Positions 1 through 8,658 of a DNA stretch of 64,000 nucleotides are shown here, piece after piece. Each line of letters starts with the position of its first letter. Position 1 is the first letter of the stretch. This DNA comes from Herbiconiux aconitum (GTDB lineage Bacteria; Actinomycetota; Actinomycetes; Actinomycetales; Microbacteriaceae). The notes beneath the pieces were generated by a model. It did no database searches. It was not told the origin of the DNA and saw nothing but the letters and a program-made list of their open reading frames with translations. The translations under genes were made by a program, and so were the position numbers. Location of the stretch: NCBI RefSeq assembly GCF_024979235.1, contig NZ_JANLCM010000001.1, positions 2,294,001-2,358,000 of the forward strand. The letters run 5' to 3'.

Positions 1-23
1 GCGGCACAGGAAGGAGCCGTCTG

Positions 24-1538
24 ATGGCGAAAGCGAAACTGATGGACTTCGACAAGGCGCTCGAACTCTTCGAGCCCGTGCTCGGCTTCGAGGTGCACGT
101 CGAACTCAACACCCGCACCAAGATGTTTTCGACCGCGCCCAACTTCTTCGGTGGCGAGCCCAACACGAACATCACGCCGGTCGACCTGGGTCTTCCGGGA
201 TCGTTGCCCGTGGTGAACGGCCAGGCCGTTCGTTACAGCATCAGTCTCGGGCTCGCTCTCGGCTGCTCCATCGCGCCCTCGAGTCGCTTCGCCCGCAAGA
301 ACTACTTCTACCCCGACCTGGCGAAGAACTACCAGATCTCGCAATACGACGAGCCGATCGCCTTCGGAGGGTCGGTCGACGTGGAGCTGCCCGACGGGCG
401 CCTGTTCACGGTGCCGATCGAGCGCGCTCACATGGAAGAGGATGCGGGCAAACTGACGCACGTCGGCGGCTCCACCGGGCGCATCCAGGGCGCCGAGTAC
501 TCGCTGGTCGACTACAACCGCGCCGGCGTGCCGTTGGTCGAGATCGTGACCGACATCATCTACGGCGCCGAGAAGGATGCTCCGGAACTGGCGAAGGCCT
601 ATGTCTCCACCATCCGAGACATCGTGGTGGCGCTCGGCATCTCCGACGCGAAGATGGAGCGCGGCAACCTCCGCTGCGACGCCAACATCTCGTTGCGCCC
701 GCGCACCGCGCCAGGCGAGCCTCCGGCGCCGCTCGGCACCCGCACCGAGACGAAGAACGTCAACTCGCTGCGCTCCGTGGAGCGGGCGATCCGGTACGAG
801 ATCCAGCGTCAGGCGCAGATCCTCGCCGACGGCGGAACGATCACGCAGGAGACCCGGCACTGGCACGAAGACACCGGCGCCACCTCGGCCGGTCGGCCGA
901 AGTCCGACGCGGATGACTACCGCTACTTCCCCGAGCCCGACCTGCTGCCCGTGGTGCCCTCGCTCGAGCTGATCGAGGAACTGCGGGCCGCCTTGCCCGA
1001 GCCGCCTGCCGCCCGCCGGCGCCGCCTGAAGCAGGAGTGGGGATTCACCGACCTCGAGTTCCAAGACGTGCAGAACGCCGGACTGCTGGTGGAGGTGACC
1101 GAGACGGTCGCCGCCGGGGCGTCGCCGCAGGCCGCACGCAAGTGGTGGTCGGGCGAGATCTCCCGCCTTGCCAACGCGCGCGATGCCGAGGCGTCGTCGC
1201 TGGTGTCGCCCTCCGACGTCGCCGCCCTCGTGGCCCTCATCGACAGCGGAGCCCTCAACGACCGCCTGGCCCGCCAGGTGCTCGAGGGCGTCATCGACGG
1301 CGAAGGATCACCACAGGAGGTCGTGGATGCGCGCGGACTCGCCGTGGTCTCCGACGACGGTGCTCTGATCGCTGCCATCGACGAGGCCCTCGCTGCCCAG
1401 CCCGACGTGCTCGCCAAGATCAGAGACGGCAAGGTGCAGGCCGCCGGAGCCGTCATCGGTGCGGTGATGAAGGCGATGAAGGGCCAGGCCGACGCGGCGC
1501 GCGTGCGCGAACTCGTGCTGGAGCGCGCGGCTTCGTAG
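24..1538 (+). CDS. gatB: Asp/Glu-tRNA amidotransferase subunit B
   Basis: This 504-residue protein is the tRNA-binding kinase-like subunit of GatCAB, which amidates misacylated Glu-tRNA(Gln) and/or Asp-tRNA(Asn) in the cytoplasm. The N-terminus has the family signature [10 protein letters not shown] (about residues 21-30), followed by the cradle domain with [17 protein letters not shown] (about 163-179) and a C-terminal YqeY-like helical domain ending in repeated alanine-rich helices. Length is normal for the family. The ATG has a good ribosome binding site (AGGAAGGAG at 7-15). gatC and gatA would be expected just upstream, outside the window. A terminator-like hairpin follows the stop, so this is probably the last gene of the operon. 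Confidence 0.97.
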   Translation: MAKAKLMDFDKALELFEPVLGFEVHVELNTRTKMFSTAPNFFGGEPNTNITPVDLGLPGSLPVVNGQAVRYSISLGLALGCSIAPSSRFARKNYFYPDLAKNYQISQYDEPIAFGGSVDVELPDGRLFTVPIERAHMEEDAGKLTHVGGSTGRIQGAEYSLVDYNRAGVPLVEIVTDIIYGAEKDAPELAKAYVSTIRDIVVALGISDAKMERGNLRCDANISLRPRTAPGEPPAPLGTRTETKNVNSLRSVERAIRYEIQRQAQILADGGTITQETRHWHEDTGATSAGRPKSDADDYRYFPEPDLLPVVPSLELIEELRAALPEPPAARRRRLKQEWGFTDLEFQDVQNAGLLVEVTETVAAGASPQAARKWWSGEISRLANARDAEASSLVSPSDVAALVALIDSGALNDRLARQVLEGVIDGEGSPQEVVDARGLAVVSDDGALIAAIDEALAAQPDVLAKIRDGKVQAAGAVIGAVMKAMKGQADAARVRELVLERAAS

Positions 1539-1542
1539 TACA

Positions 1543-1568
1543 GAAGACCGCTGCTTCGCGGCGGCTTT
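1543..1568 (+). terminator. Hairpin after gatB
   Basis: The stem AAG-A-CCGCTG / CGGCGG-CTT with a CTTCG loop begins 5 bases after the gatB stop and is followed by a short T-rich run (TTTCT). It fits an intrinsic terminator with one bulged base. No pairing energy was computed. Confidence 0.55.
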
Positions 1569-1676
1569 CTGCTGCGGGTCGTCGAGCAGGGCCTGTTGCG
1601 TTCGATCTCGTGAGCGTCGCTGGGACGCGCCGACGACAGCCGGAGGGGTGTCGGTGGTCGCTCGTAGAGTGGCGCT

Positions 1677-2192
1677 ATGGACGTTCTCGTAGCCCAGATC
1701 ATCGTGACGACGATCAGTGTCACCGGCGGTGCGCTGCTGGCGCTCCTGATCGACCGCGGCAAGGGGCGACGGGTCGAGCGGATCGCCGAGGTGAACGCTC
1801 TGCGTCTGCTGACGATCGAGATCGGTTCCCGGCGTGCGTTGTCGCCCGAGCAGAGCGCGTCGCCGCTGTCGATCGACCGGGCCGATCCCGATTCCGATCT
1901 GAACCGGGTGATGCGTTCGGTGGTGCTCCTCCGCAAAGAGGTCCGCACGGCGCGGAGGTCGTTGCGTCCGCAATCCACCGCCTGGAATCCGCTCAACTAC
2001 ATGGTCGCCGCCTGCAACATCTTCATCGAGAACGTCGACGAGCGGCCATCGTCGATCGTCTCCGAACTCGAGATCCTGCGGATCGATCTCGACGCACTGC
2101 TGCTCGAACTCTGCGCCACCAACCCGAAAGAGCTGGTCTACCGCCCGGCGGGGTCGACGGCATACCGACGCCCTTCAGAGCTCCAGAGCTGA
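1677..2192 (+). CDS. Small single-TM membrane-anchored protein, function unknown
   Basis: This 171-residue protein is not recognised. Residues 5-23 form one hydrophobic N-terminal helix (IIVTTISVTGGALLALLI), followed by a basic stretch (DRGKGRRVERI) and a soluble, mostly helical remainder with an acidic region. The topology suggests an inner-membrane anchor with a cytoplasmic domain. The ATG has no strong Shine-Dalgarno sequence, and the gene stands alone between the gatB terminator and a reverse-strand pseudogene. The reading frame has normal high-GC third-position use, which supports it being coding. No function can be assigned. Confidence 0.6.
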   Translation: MDVLVAQIIVTTISVTGGALLALLIDRGKGRRVERIAEVNALRLLTIEIGSRRALSPEQSASPLSIDRADPDSDLNRVMRSVVLLRKEVRTARRSLRPQSTAWNPLNYMVAACNIFIENVDERPSSIVSELEILRIDLDALLLELCATNPKELVYRPAGSTAYRRPSELQS

Positions 2193-2227
2193 GCTGAGCA
2201 GAGCAGGGCTGGGGCGAAGCGAGCACC

Positions 2228-2822
2228 TCAGGCGCTGATGCGATCGTCACGCCCGGTGAGCGCGAGCAGACGCGACTGGAGGGGCGCGTCATCCGGAACC
2301 GCCACGGGCGAGCTGAACAGTCCGCTCGCCTCGAGCGTGTCGCGCTGGGGTTCGAAGACGGTCCACACGTGCTCGATGAGTTCCTCGTCGATCCGCTCGT
2401 CGACGCCCAGCGCGCGGGCCAGGTCCCAGGTGTGGATGGTGACGTCGGAGACCTGCTCCTTGAGGTAGTCGATCACGGTCACGGTGTCGTAGGAGAGGTT
2501 CACCTGCGCGCTCGGCGACGCGTCGTGCCAGGCCGTCGTCGCGGCCAGGGAGTAGAGATGCCATTCGTGGGTGAGGTCGTCCTTCAACGGGCTGAGGCGA
2601 CTCTTGGCCTGCCTCGTGGTGAGCCCCGAGAGCAGCCACGGAACCCACTGCTGCTCCTCGATGACATGACTGACGAGCTGGGCGACGTTCCAGTCGGTGT
2701 CGGGGGTGGGCGCCGGTCCAGTCGGTCACGGCGGCGACCCGCCCGGCGAACTCACGGTGGGCGCGCTTCTGGAGGCGCAGCCAGGTCGTCGCTTCGGGGT
2801 GCGGGGTTCGTGCGGCAGTCAT
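2228..2822 (-). pseudogene. TIGR03086/DinB-superfamily (maleylpyruvate isomerase N-terminal type) gene with a frameshift
   Basis: Two overlapping reverse-strand frames add up to one protein of about 197 residues. The N-terminal part begins MTAARTPHPEATTW at 2822 and runs to about TDWTG. The sequence APTPDTDWNVAQLVSHVIEE then continues in another frame into KDDLTHEWHLYSL and to the stop at 2228. The break lies near 2700-2718, next to a run of five Gs, and is explained by a single extra base. The helical DinB-like fold of this actinobacterial family, often called mycothiol-dependent, matches both halves. The ribosome binding site GGAG precedes the ATG. Either the gene is truly broken or there is one sequencing error; both halves otherwise look intact. 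Confidence 0.75.
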
Positions 2823-2934
2823 AGGGGGTCTCCTTCGATCTCTATTGTCAATGACGCAGCCCGGATGCGCATTCCGGCCGGTCACGGGAGGGGCACCGGA
2901 TACGCGGCCAGCGAACAGCAGGTAATGTCGCCCT

Positions 2935-3495
2935 GTGCCGACTCACCCCGCCGCCCCGATCATCCGTTCTCTCACCGATGCCGACGTCGACCGGCTCGTT
3001 CTGCTCAATCGCCGAGCGGTGCCGGCCGTGAACGACATCGGTGCGGACGAGATGCGCACGCTCCTCGCGCAGGCGCAGCTGGCAGCTGCGGTGCTCGACC
3101 CCGGGCACCCGGAGCCGGCGCATCCGGATGCCGTGGTGGGCTTCGTGCTGGCTCTGCCGCCGGGCGTCGACTACGCGAGTGAGAACTACCGCTGGTTCAG
3201 CGAGCGCGCGGGTGACGACGGGGGTTTCCTCTACGTCGACCGCATCGTGGTGGCGGAGGGGCACCGCAGCGCGGGGCTCGGCGCCGTGCTCTACGACGCC
3301 GTCTTCGCTGCAGCCCGCGAGTCGGGTGCCACCGAGGTGGACTGCGAGGTCAACGTCGAGCCACCGAACCCCGGTTCCCTTGCCTTCCACGCGCGCCTCG
3401 GCTTCTGGGAGGTCGGCCGTCAGGCCACCAAGGGCGGCGCTGTCGTGGTCGCTCTCCTGGCCGCCGACGTATCCGACTTTCGCGACCTCCCCTAA
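2935..3495 (+). CDS. GNAT-family N-acetyltransferase
   Basis: This 186-residue protein carries the acetyl-CoA binding core of the GNAT fold. The N-terminal beta-alpha unit is IIRSLTDADVDRLVLLNRRA. The middle strand is GFLYVDRIVVAEGHRSAGLGAVLYD (motif A, here R/Q-x-x-G-x-G/A read as HRSAGLG at about residues 109-115). The C-terminal strand is FHARLGFWEVGRQ. A GTG start is used, because no ATG fits the conserved N-terminus. The substrate cannot be told from sequence. It is divergent from the broken TIGR03086 gene and convergent with the following aldo-keto reductase, with a large palindrome in between. Confidence 0.85.
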   Translation: MPTHPAAPIIRSLTDADVDRLVLLNRRAVPAVNDIGADEMRTLLAQAQLAAAVLDPGHPEPAHPDAVVGFVLALPPGVDYASENYRWFSERAGDDGGFLYVDRIVVAEGHRSAGLGAVLYDAVFAAARESGATEVDCEVNVEPPNPGSLAFHARLGFWEVGRQATKGGAVVVALLAADVSDFRDLP

Positions 3496-3500
3496 CCACC

Positions 3501-3558
3501 GCGACCCGCCAAAATCCGCCCTCCGAAGCAAGAAGGAGGGCGGATATTGGCGAGTCGC
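3501..3558. repeat. Inverted repeat family B, copy 1
   Basis: The 24-base arms at 3501-3524 and 3535-3558 pair with two mismatches around a 10-base loop. Outer part: GCGAC-CCGCCAAAA against TATTGGCGAGTCGC. Inner part: TCCGCCCTCC against GGAGGGCGGA. It sits between convergent genes and could act as a bidirectional terminator. Related outer arms recur at 47094-47153 and 58971-59028. Confidence 0.8.
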
Positions 3559-3612
3559 GAGGAGGTCGTGCGGGTCGTGTGGGTCGCGCGGCGCTCGGGC
3601 GCGCCCGAGCGA

Positions 3613-4617
3613 TCAGACCAGGCGGTGCGCCGGCGACGTCGTCTGCGCCGCGTCGCGCTCGGCCAGGTCGCCGATGATGTCGTCGATCTGCGCCAGCACC
3701 TCGGGCGAGAGCGTCACACCCGACGCCTCGACGTTCGAGGAGACCTGCTCGGGCCGTGAGGCTCCGATCAGAGCCGAAGCCACGTTGTCGTTCGAGAGCA
3801 CCCACGCGATGGCGAGCTGCGCCAGGGTGAGTCCGAGCTCGGAGGCCACCGGCGCGAGCAGCTGCACGCGCTCGAGAACCTCGTCGCGCATCCAGGACTT
3901 CACCATGTCGGCGCCGCCCTTCTCGTCGGTGGCGCGGCTGCCCTCGGGTGCCGGCTGACCGGGCAGGTACTTGCCGGTCAGCACGCCCTGCGCCACGGGC
4001 GACCAGACGATCTGCGAGATGCCGAGCTCACGGGAGGTGGGCACGACCTCCTCTTCGATGACCCGCCAGAGCATCGAGTACTGCGGCTGGTTCGAGATGA
4101 GCTGGAAGCCGAGCTCGCGTGACAGCGCATGCGCCTCGCGCAGCTGCTGGGCGTTCCACTCGCTCACACCGATGTAGAGGGCCTTGCCCTGGCGCACGAT
4201 GTCGGCGAAGGCCTGCATCGTCTCTTCGAGCGGGGTCTCGTAGTCGTAGCGGTGCGCCTGGTAGAGGTCGACGTAGTCGGTCTTGAGGCGGCGGAGCGAG
4301 GCGTTGATCGACTCGCTGATGTGCTTGCGCGAGAGGCCGGTGTCGTTCGGGCCGGCCGGTCCGGTCGGGAAGTAGACCTTGGTGAAGATCTCGAGCGATT
4401 CGCGCCGCTGGCCGGCGAGGGCGTCGCCGAGAACCGTCTCGGCGGCCGTGTTGGCGTAGGCGTCTGCCGTGTCGAAGGTGGTGATCCCGGCGTCGAGAGC
4501 CGCCTGCACGCACCGCGTGGCGATGTCGTTCTCGACCTGTGACCCGTGGGTCAGCCAGTTTCCGTACGTGATTTCGGAGATCTTGAGTCCGCTGTTACCG
4601 AGGTATCGATACTTCAT
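3613..4617 (-). CDS. Aldo/keto reductase (Kv-beta/YghZ-like)
   Basis: This 334-residue NADPH-dependent oxidoreductase is a TIM barrel. Visible family features are the N-terminal YRYLGNSGLKISEITYGNW, the catalytic Asp/Tyr region TTFDTADAYANTAAE (about residues 44-58), the Lys in EIFTKVYFPTG (about 80), and the His in VDLYQAHRYDYETPLEE (about 119). The cofactor-binding segment near the C-terminus is SALIGASRPEQVSSNVEAS. It resembles the potassium-channel beta subunit/YghZ clade, which reduces aldehydes and methylglyoxal. The substrate is unknown. It is 10 bases from the MprF-like gene stop and transcribed in the same direction, so read-through from that operon is possible. A second family member lies at 57966-58958. 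Confidence 0.92.
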   Translation of the reverse strand: MKYRYLGNSGLKISEITYGNWLTHGSQVENDIATRCVQAALDAGITTFDTADAYANTAAETVLGDALAGQRRESLEIFTKVYFPTGPAGPNDTGLSRKHISESINASLRRLKTDYVDLYQAHRYDYETPLEETMQAFADIVRQGKALYIGVSEWNAQQLREAHALSRELGFQLISNQPQYSMLWRVIEEEVVPTSRELGISQIVWSPVAQGVLTGKYLPGQPAPEGSRATDEKGGADMVKSWMRDEVLERVQLLAPVASELGLTLAQLAIAWVLSNDNVASALIGASRPEQVSSNVEASGVTLSPEVLAQIDDIIGDLAERDAAQTTSPAHRLV

Positions 4618-4627
4618 ACCTCACAAC

Positions 4628-7165
4628 TTACTCCCGCCCGGACAGGGCGCGAACCGCCTGGCGGGCCGACAGCGTCGGCAGATAGGCCCGACCGAGAGCC
4701 AGCCCGATCGCCGGCAACGTGAGCGGATCGCGGAAGCACAGATGAAGCTGCTGCACCGACGGCTGGAACTTCATCTTGAACCGCAGCAGCGACTGGAAGC
4801 CGTATACCGGTTCGAGGGTACGGCTGAGGAATTTCAGGATGCCCGTCGACTGCTGATCGCGCCCGTCTCCGGCCACCGCGAGAGGCGCCCCCGACAGGCT
4901 CACGAACGGCACGCCGTCGTCGCGGGCACGCAGAATGGTCTGCGCGATCAAGAACTCCATCACCCCGTTCAGGCCGTCGGGTCGCCGCCGCATGAAGTCG
5001 AGGGTCCAGCCGACGACGCGCCCCTCGGCGTAGCTCGGCAGCCAGCTGGTGACTCCCTGCACCCGGTCGTCGTCGTCGAGAGCCACCATCAGTCGAACCT
5101 CGGGAGCCATCAGCTCGTCGACCCCGCCGAGCGTGAACCCCATCTCCGGCAGGCCCTTCTCCGCCACCCAGAGCTCCGAGATCTCGCGGATCTGCGTGGT
5201 CACGAACGGCCCGAGCTCCGCGTAGTTGCGCCATTCGGCCCGCACACCCTCTTTCGCCGCCCGGTTGATCGAGGTGCGGATGTCCTGCATCTTCTTGCCC
5301 TCGAGCGACCATTCGGCCGGATGCACGATCGTCTCCTCCGCCACCCGCAACGATGACCAGCCGGCCTCCGTCAGGGCGTCTCGCACGGCATCCGTCACCG
5401 AGTAGAACGCCGGCGTCCAGCCGCGGTCGGTGCAGTAGGTCGCGAAGGCGAAGGCGGTCGACGGATGCGTGCCCGCCGGGCCCAGCGGATCCCCGGTCGT
5501 GATCGCCACGTTGTTCACCACCCGGTAGGCCACCGCGTTTCCGTCGGGGGCGAACCAATAGTGGTTGCCGGTCCAGGTCGCCATCCACGACAGCGTTCCG
5601 CCCGACCCGGTGCGGAGGAGCTCCCGCACTCGCACCTCGTCGGTGACGGCGCCCCGCGGATGCACGTGCCGCATACCGAGGAACGCGGCGACGATCGTGG
5701 CCGCCCAGAACACCGGGCCAACCCATTGCGAGGCCACCACGGCGACCGGCCCGACGGGGAAGATGTCTTTCGGCTCGAACGACAAGAAGCCCACCGGCAC
5801 GAACCGCTCCGGTAGGTCGAGGAGCAGGTCGCCGAACGCGGCCGGTGGGCTGAACTGGTCGTGTGCCGCATGCACGATCACGAGGTAGACCACCGAGACA
5901 CCGACGAAGAGCGCGCCGACGAGCGCGAAGAACCGCAGTGTCGACCCGGCTCCCACTTCGGGCGGGAACAAACGCAGCGATGCCACCAGCCCGAGGGCGA
6001 TCACGACGGGCACCAGCGCCGAGACGGTCTCGAACGCCCGGAAGTTCTCGGCTGCCGCCGTCTGGAACGCGGTGTACTCCGAGCTCGAGAGCAGCGGCAG
6101 AAATCCGAAGTAGACGGCAGCGAGCAGTGCCAGCGCCAGGTTGATCCACACCGCCAGCCAGAGCGCCACCCGCCGGCCGCGCTGGATGCCCCAGGCCGAC
6201 ACGAGCAGCGCCAAGAGCGGCAGCAGGGTGAGCAGCACCGCTCCCGGCCCGTCGAGTCGGGAGAGGGCCAGGGCGTTCACGCAGTGCCGGGTGTAGTCGC
6301 CGGTCTGGCAGTGGGCGGCGATGGCGGCGTAGTCGCGGAGCGGGTCGCGGAACAACAGCCCGAGCGGGTTCAGCGCCCCGCCACCGGTGGGGGCGACGAT
6401 GGTCACGAGAGGCCCCAGCGCCGTCACGGCGACGAGGGCGGCCAGCAGCGTCCGCGTCTCGCGCCGAGTGGCACGCGGCCGGCGCACCACCAGCGGCTTG
6501 CGGGCGAGCGCCATCCCGAGCAGCAGGCCGACGACGGCGGCGAAGAGACGGTAGCCATCGGAAGGCTGACCCGAATAGAGCACGAAGACGAGGATCACGG
6601 CGAACCCGACGATGCGCACCCGCCGCTTGAGCAGCGGGCCGGCGAAGGCGCTCGCCGCCATCACCACCCCGACCACCGCGATGATCGGATCGACGGTGCG
6701 ATGGGTGCGGGTGATCTCAGCCGAGTAGAGGTCGAGGCCCACGCCGAGCGCCTCGGTGACGAGCCCCAGCACGATGCCGAGCACGGTCACCACCACGAAG
6801 GCCAGCACGGTGCGCCAGTGCCCCATCCGGCGCTCGGCCCAGCCCAGGCCGACGACGATCGCCACCACCACGAACACCAGCAGCAGCGGGTTCCAGACGA
6901 AGAACACCGAGGTGATGGTGGAGACCCAGTCGTGGTCGACGAAGACGGTGTCGAACCCGGTCGACACGAAGGCATCCATGCCGCCTCGCGCCCGGCCGGG
7001 GTGCATCGACATGCGCACGAAGCTCGCGGCCAGCACCAGGGCGAGCACCACCCAGGTCACAGGGATGGAGCGGGCGTGCCGCGCGGCTTTCTGCAGCAGC
7101 CGGCGGCGGGCATCCGGACCTCTCGTGGTGGTGTCGCCGCGCGTGACCGTGTCGCTCTGCGTCAC
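4628..7165 (-). CDS. MprF-like membrane protein with DUF2156 aminoacyl-phosphatidylglycerol synthase domain
   Basis: This is an 845-residue protein. The first half has many hydrophobic helices (for example VTWVVLALVLAASFVRMSM and LLLVFVVVAIVVGLGWAERR), consistent with a multi-span integral membrane or flippase-type domain. The last 330 residues form the soluble DUF2156 (GNAT-like) domain of lysyl/alanyl-phosphatidylglycerol synthases, with SWMATWTGNHYWF, EETIVHPAEWSLEGKKMQD, and RRPDGLNGVMEFLIAQTIL followed by FVSLSGAPLA. The known role of the family is transfer of an amino acid from aminoacyl-tRNA to phosphatidylglycerol at the membrane, lowering surface charge and giving cationic peptide resistance. 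The start is GTG. It lies 4 bases downstream of the membrane esterase gene, so the two are co-transcribed. Confidence 0.85.
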   Translation of the reverse strand: MTQSDTVTRGDTTTRGPDARRRLLQKAARHARSIPVTWVVLALVLAASFVRMSMHPGRARGGMDAFVSTGFDTVFVDHDWVSTITSVFFVWNPLLLVFVVVAIVVGLGWAERRMGHWRTVLAFVVVTVLGIVLGLVTEALGVGLDLYSAEITRTHRTVDPIIAVVGVVMAASAFAGPLLKRRVRIVGFAVILVFVLYSGQPSDGYRLFAAVVGLLLGMALARKPLVVRRPRATRRETRTLLAALVAVTALGPLVTIVAPTGGGALNPLGLLFRDPLRDYAAIAAHCQTGDYTRHCVNALALSRLDGPGAVLLTLLPLLALLVSAWGIQRGRRVALWLAVWINLALALLAAVYFGFLPLLSSSEYTAFQTAAAENFRAFETVSALVPVVIALGLVASLRLFPPEVGAGSTLRFFALVGALFVGVSVVYLVIVHAAHDQFSPPAAFGDLLLDLPERFVPVGFLSFEPKDIFPVGPVAVVASQWVGPVFWAATIVAAFLGMRHVHPRGAVTDEVRVRELLRTGSGGTLSWMATWTGNHYWFAPDGNAVAYRVVNNVAITTGDPLGPAGTHPSTAFAFATYCTDRGWTPAFYSVTDAVRDALTEAGWSSLRVAEETIVHPAEWSLEGKKMQDIRTSINRAAKEGVRAEWRNYAELGPFVTTQIREISELWVAEKGLPEMGFTLGGVDELMAPEVRLMVALDDDDRVQGVTSWLPSYAEGRVVGWTLDFMRRRPDGLNGVMEFLIAQTILRARDDGVPFVSLSGAPLAVAGDGRDQQSTGILKFLSRTLEPVYGFQSLLRFKMKFQPSVQQLHLCFRDPLTLPAIGLALGRAYLPTLSARQAVRALSGRE

Positions 7166-7169
7166 CTGG

Positions 7170-8480
7170 TCACCGGTTCAGTCCCCAGTGGTCGGCGATC
7201 AGCCCGAGGCCCTGTTTGAAGACGTAGGCCCAGGTCGTGGCGTCATGCGCGCTGCCCGGCGACTCGATGTAGGTCGCCGTCATGCCTGCCGCCTGCGCAT
7301 CGGCATAGAGCGTCTTGACCCCCGGCAGATAGACGCTGTCGTCGCTGCCGACCCCGAACACCGCGAACATGTCGCTGTAAGGGGTGTGGGCGGCCATGAT
7401 GGCCGCGGGGTAGGCCGCTGCGTACTTCGCCGCGTCGCCGCCGAAGCCCTTGTCGATGGTGGTCTGCGGGTCGCCGAGCTTCGGGAACTCCTCGCCCGAG
7501 GCGTCGAGAATCGCCCCGAAGAGCTCCGGATGCGCGGCACCGAGCTGGATCGAGCAGGTTCCACCCTGCGAGTAGCCGCCGATTCCCCAGTAGCGCGGGC
7601 CGGGGAGCACGGGCAGGTTGGCGGTGATCCAAGCCGGCACGTCGACCGTGAGGTAGGTGGCGGAGTTGCCGATGGGCGAGTCGACGCACATCGGGTTGAC
7701 GTCGGGCGACCCGAGCTGATCGGGCGACACCACGATCGGCGCGAGTCCCTGGTGGGCGGCAGCGTAGGCATCCAGACTCTGGCGGAGTTTCGCGGCGTCG
7801 AGCGGCGCATCCGGACTCCCCGGCTGACCCGACATCATGATCAGCACCGGAAGTTTCGGGGGATCGGCCGTGAGTGCGGCGGGCGGCAGGTAGACCACGG
7901 CGTCGCGGGCGTGGAAACCGGATGCGGTGGCCGGGATGGTGACCGTTCCGACCGCTCCCTGGGTGGGCAGGTCGGCCGGGGCGGTCCAGGTGGCGATCGT
8001 GGGCTGGGTGGCCGGATCGGGTTTCGCGATGGTCGGCAGCACGTCGCCGGCATAAGCACTGAGCCCGAGGGCGCTGCGCACCGTGGGGTACTGCCCGAAG
8101 TCGATGTTGATGGTCATGGCGGTCGCACCGGCGAAGAGCACGATGGCGAGGATCGAGGCGATGACCCGCCGCCAGGTCGCCCACCAGAAGGAGGCGATCG
8201 CGACGCCGAAGCCGGCGAAGCCGAGGGCGATCCAGAGGCGTACCACCGGCGTGAGCTCGGCGCCGAACAGGTCGAGGGCGTCGTTCAGCAGCCAGGTGAG
8301 GCCGATGCCGACCGCGGCGCCGACGACCGCCGCGCCGAGGGCGACGACGAGCCAGTGCGAGCGGCGCCAGCGCGGGCCGGGTCGCACGAACAGCAGCAGG
8401 AGCGCGGCGATCGCCGCCGCCGCGTACACCGCGATGACGAGGGGCCCGGAGAGGAGTCCCACGTCGAGGAGTGGTTTCAC
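7170..8480 (-). CDS. Membrane-anchored alpha/beta hydrolase (esterase family)
   Basis: This 436-residue protein has a membrane domain of about four helices in residues 1-130 (LLSGPLVIAVYAAAAIAALLLLF, HWLVVALGAAVVGAAVGIG, and two more). A C-terminal esterase-D/mycolyltransferase-like alpha/beta-hydrolase domain follows. The nucleophile elbow is GGYSQGG, a likely acid lies in GVGSDDSVYLPG, and the His is in SPGSAHDATTWAY. The catalytic domain is predicted to lie outside the membrane. It is the first gene of a two-gene unit with the MprF-like gene, which suggests it acts on lipids or aminoacylated lipids, for example as a hydrolase of aminoacyl-phosphatidylglycerol. That role is inference from the gene pair. 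The start is GTG. Confidence 0.82.
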   Translation of the reverse strand: MKPLLDVGLLSGPLVIAVYAAAAIAALLLLFVRPGPRWRRSHWLVVALGAAVVGAAVGIGLTWLLNDALDLFGAELTPVVRLWIALGFAGFGVAIASFWWATWRRVIASILAIVLFAGATAMTINIDFGQYPTVRSALGLSAYAGDVLPTIAKPDPATQPTIATWTAPADLPTQGAVGTVTIPATASGFHARDAVVYLPPAALTADPPKLPVLIMMSGQPGSPDAPLDAAKLRQSLDAYAAAHQGLAPIVVSPDQLGSPDVNPMCVDSPIGNSATYLTVDVPAWITANLPVLPGPRYWGIGGYSQGGTCSIQLGAAHPELFGAILDASGEEFPKLGDPQTTIDKGFGGDAAKYAAAYPAAIMAAHTPYSDMFAVFGVGSDDSVYLPGVKTLYADAQAAGMTATYIESPGSAHDATTWAYVFKQGLGLIADHWGLNR

Positions 8481-8658
8481 GGTGGTTCCTGTCGGCTCGG
8501 CGCGCGGCCGGCAGTGGCCGGGCGTCGATCAGTATTTTCCCACCGTCTGGACGATCTCTGGGAGAACGCCATGCGAGGGCTGCATCACGGGTTTCGGGTC
8601 TCCCTCCGGTGTCGGCGGTTCCGCCCCGGGTGCCCTCCGTTCCGCTTAAGCTCGGGGT

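Noticed and set aside
923..1996. Long reverse-strand open frame across the end of gatB
   Set aside because: Composition is Arg/Ser-rich with no domain, and it lies antisense to a clear gatB; typical of high-GC shadow frames.
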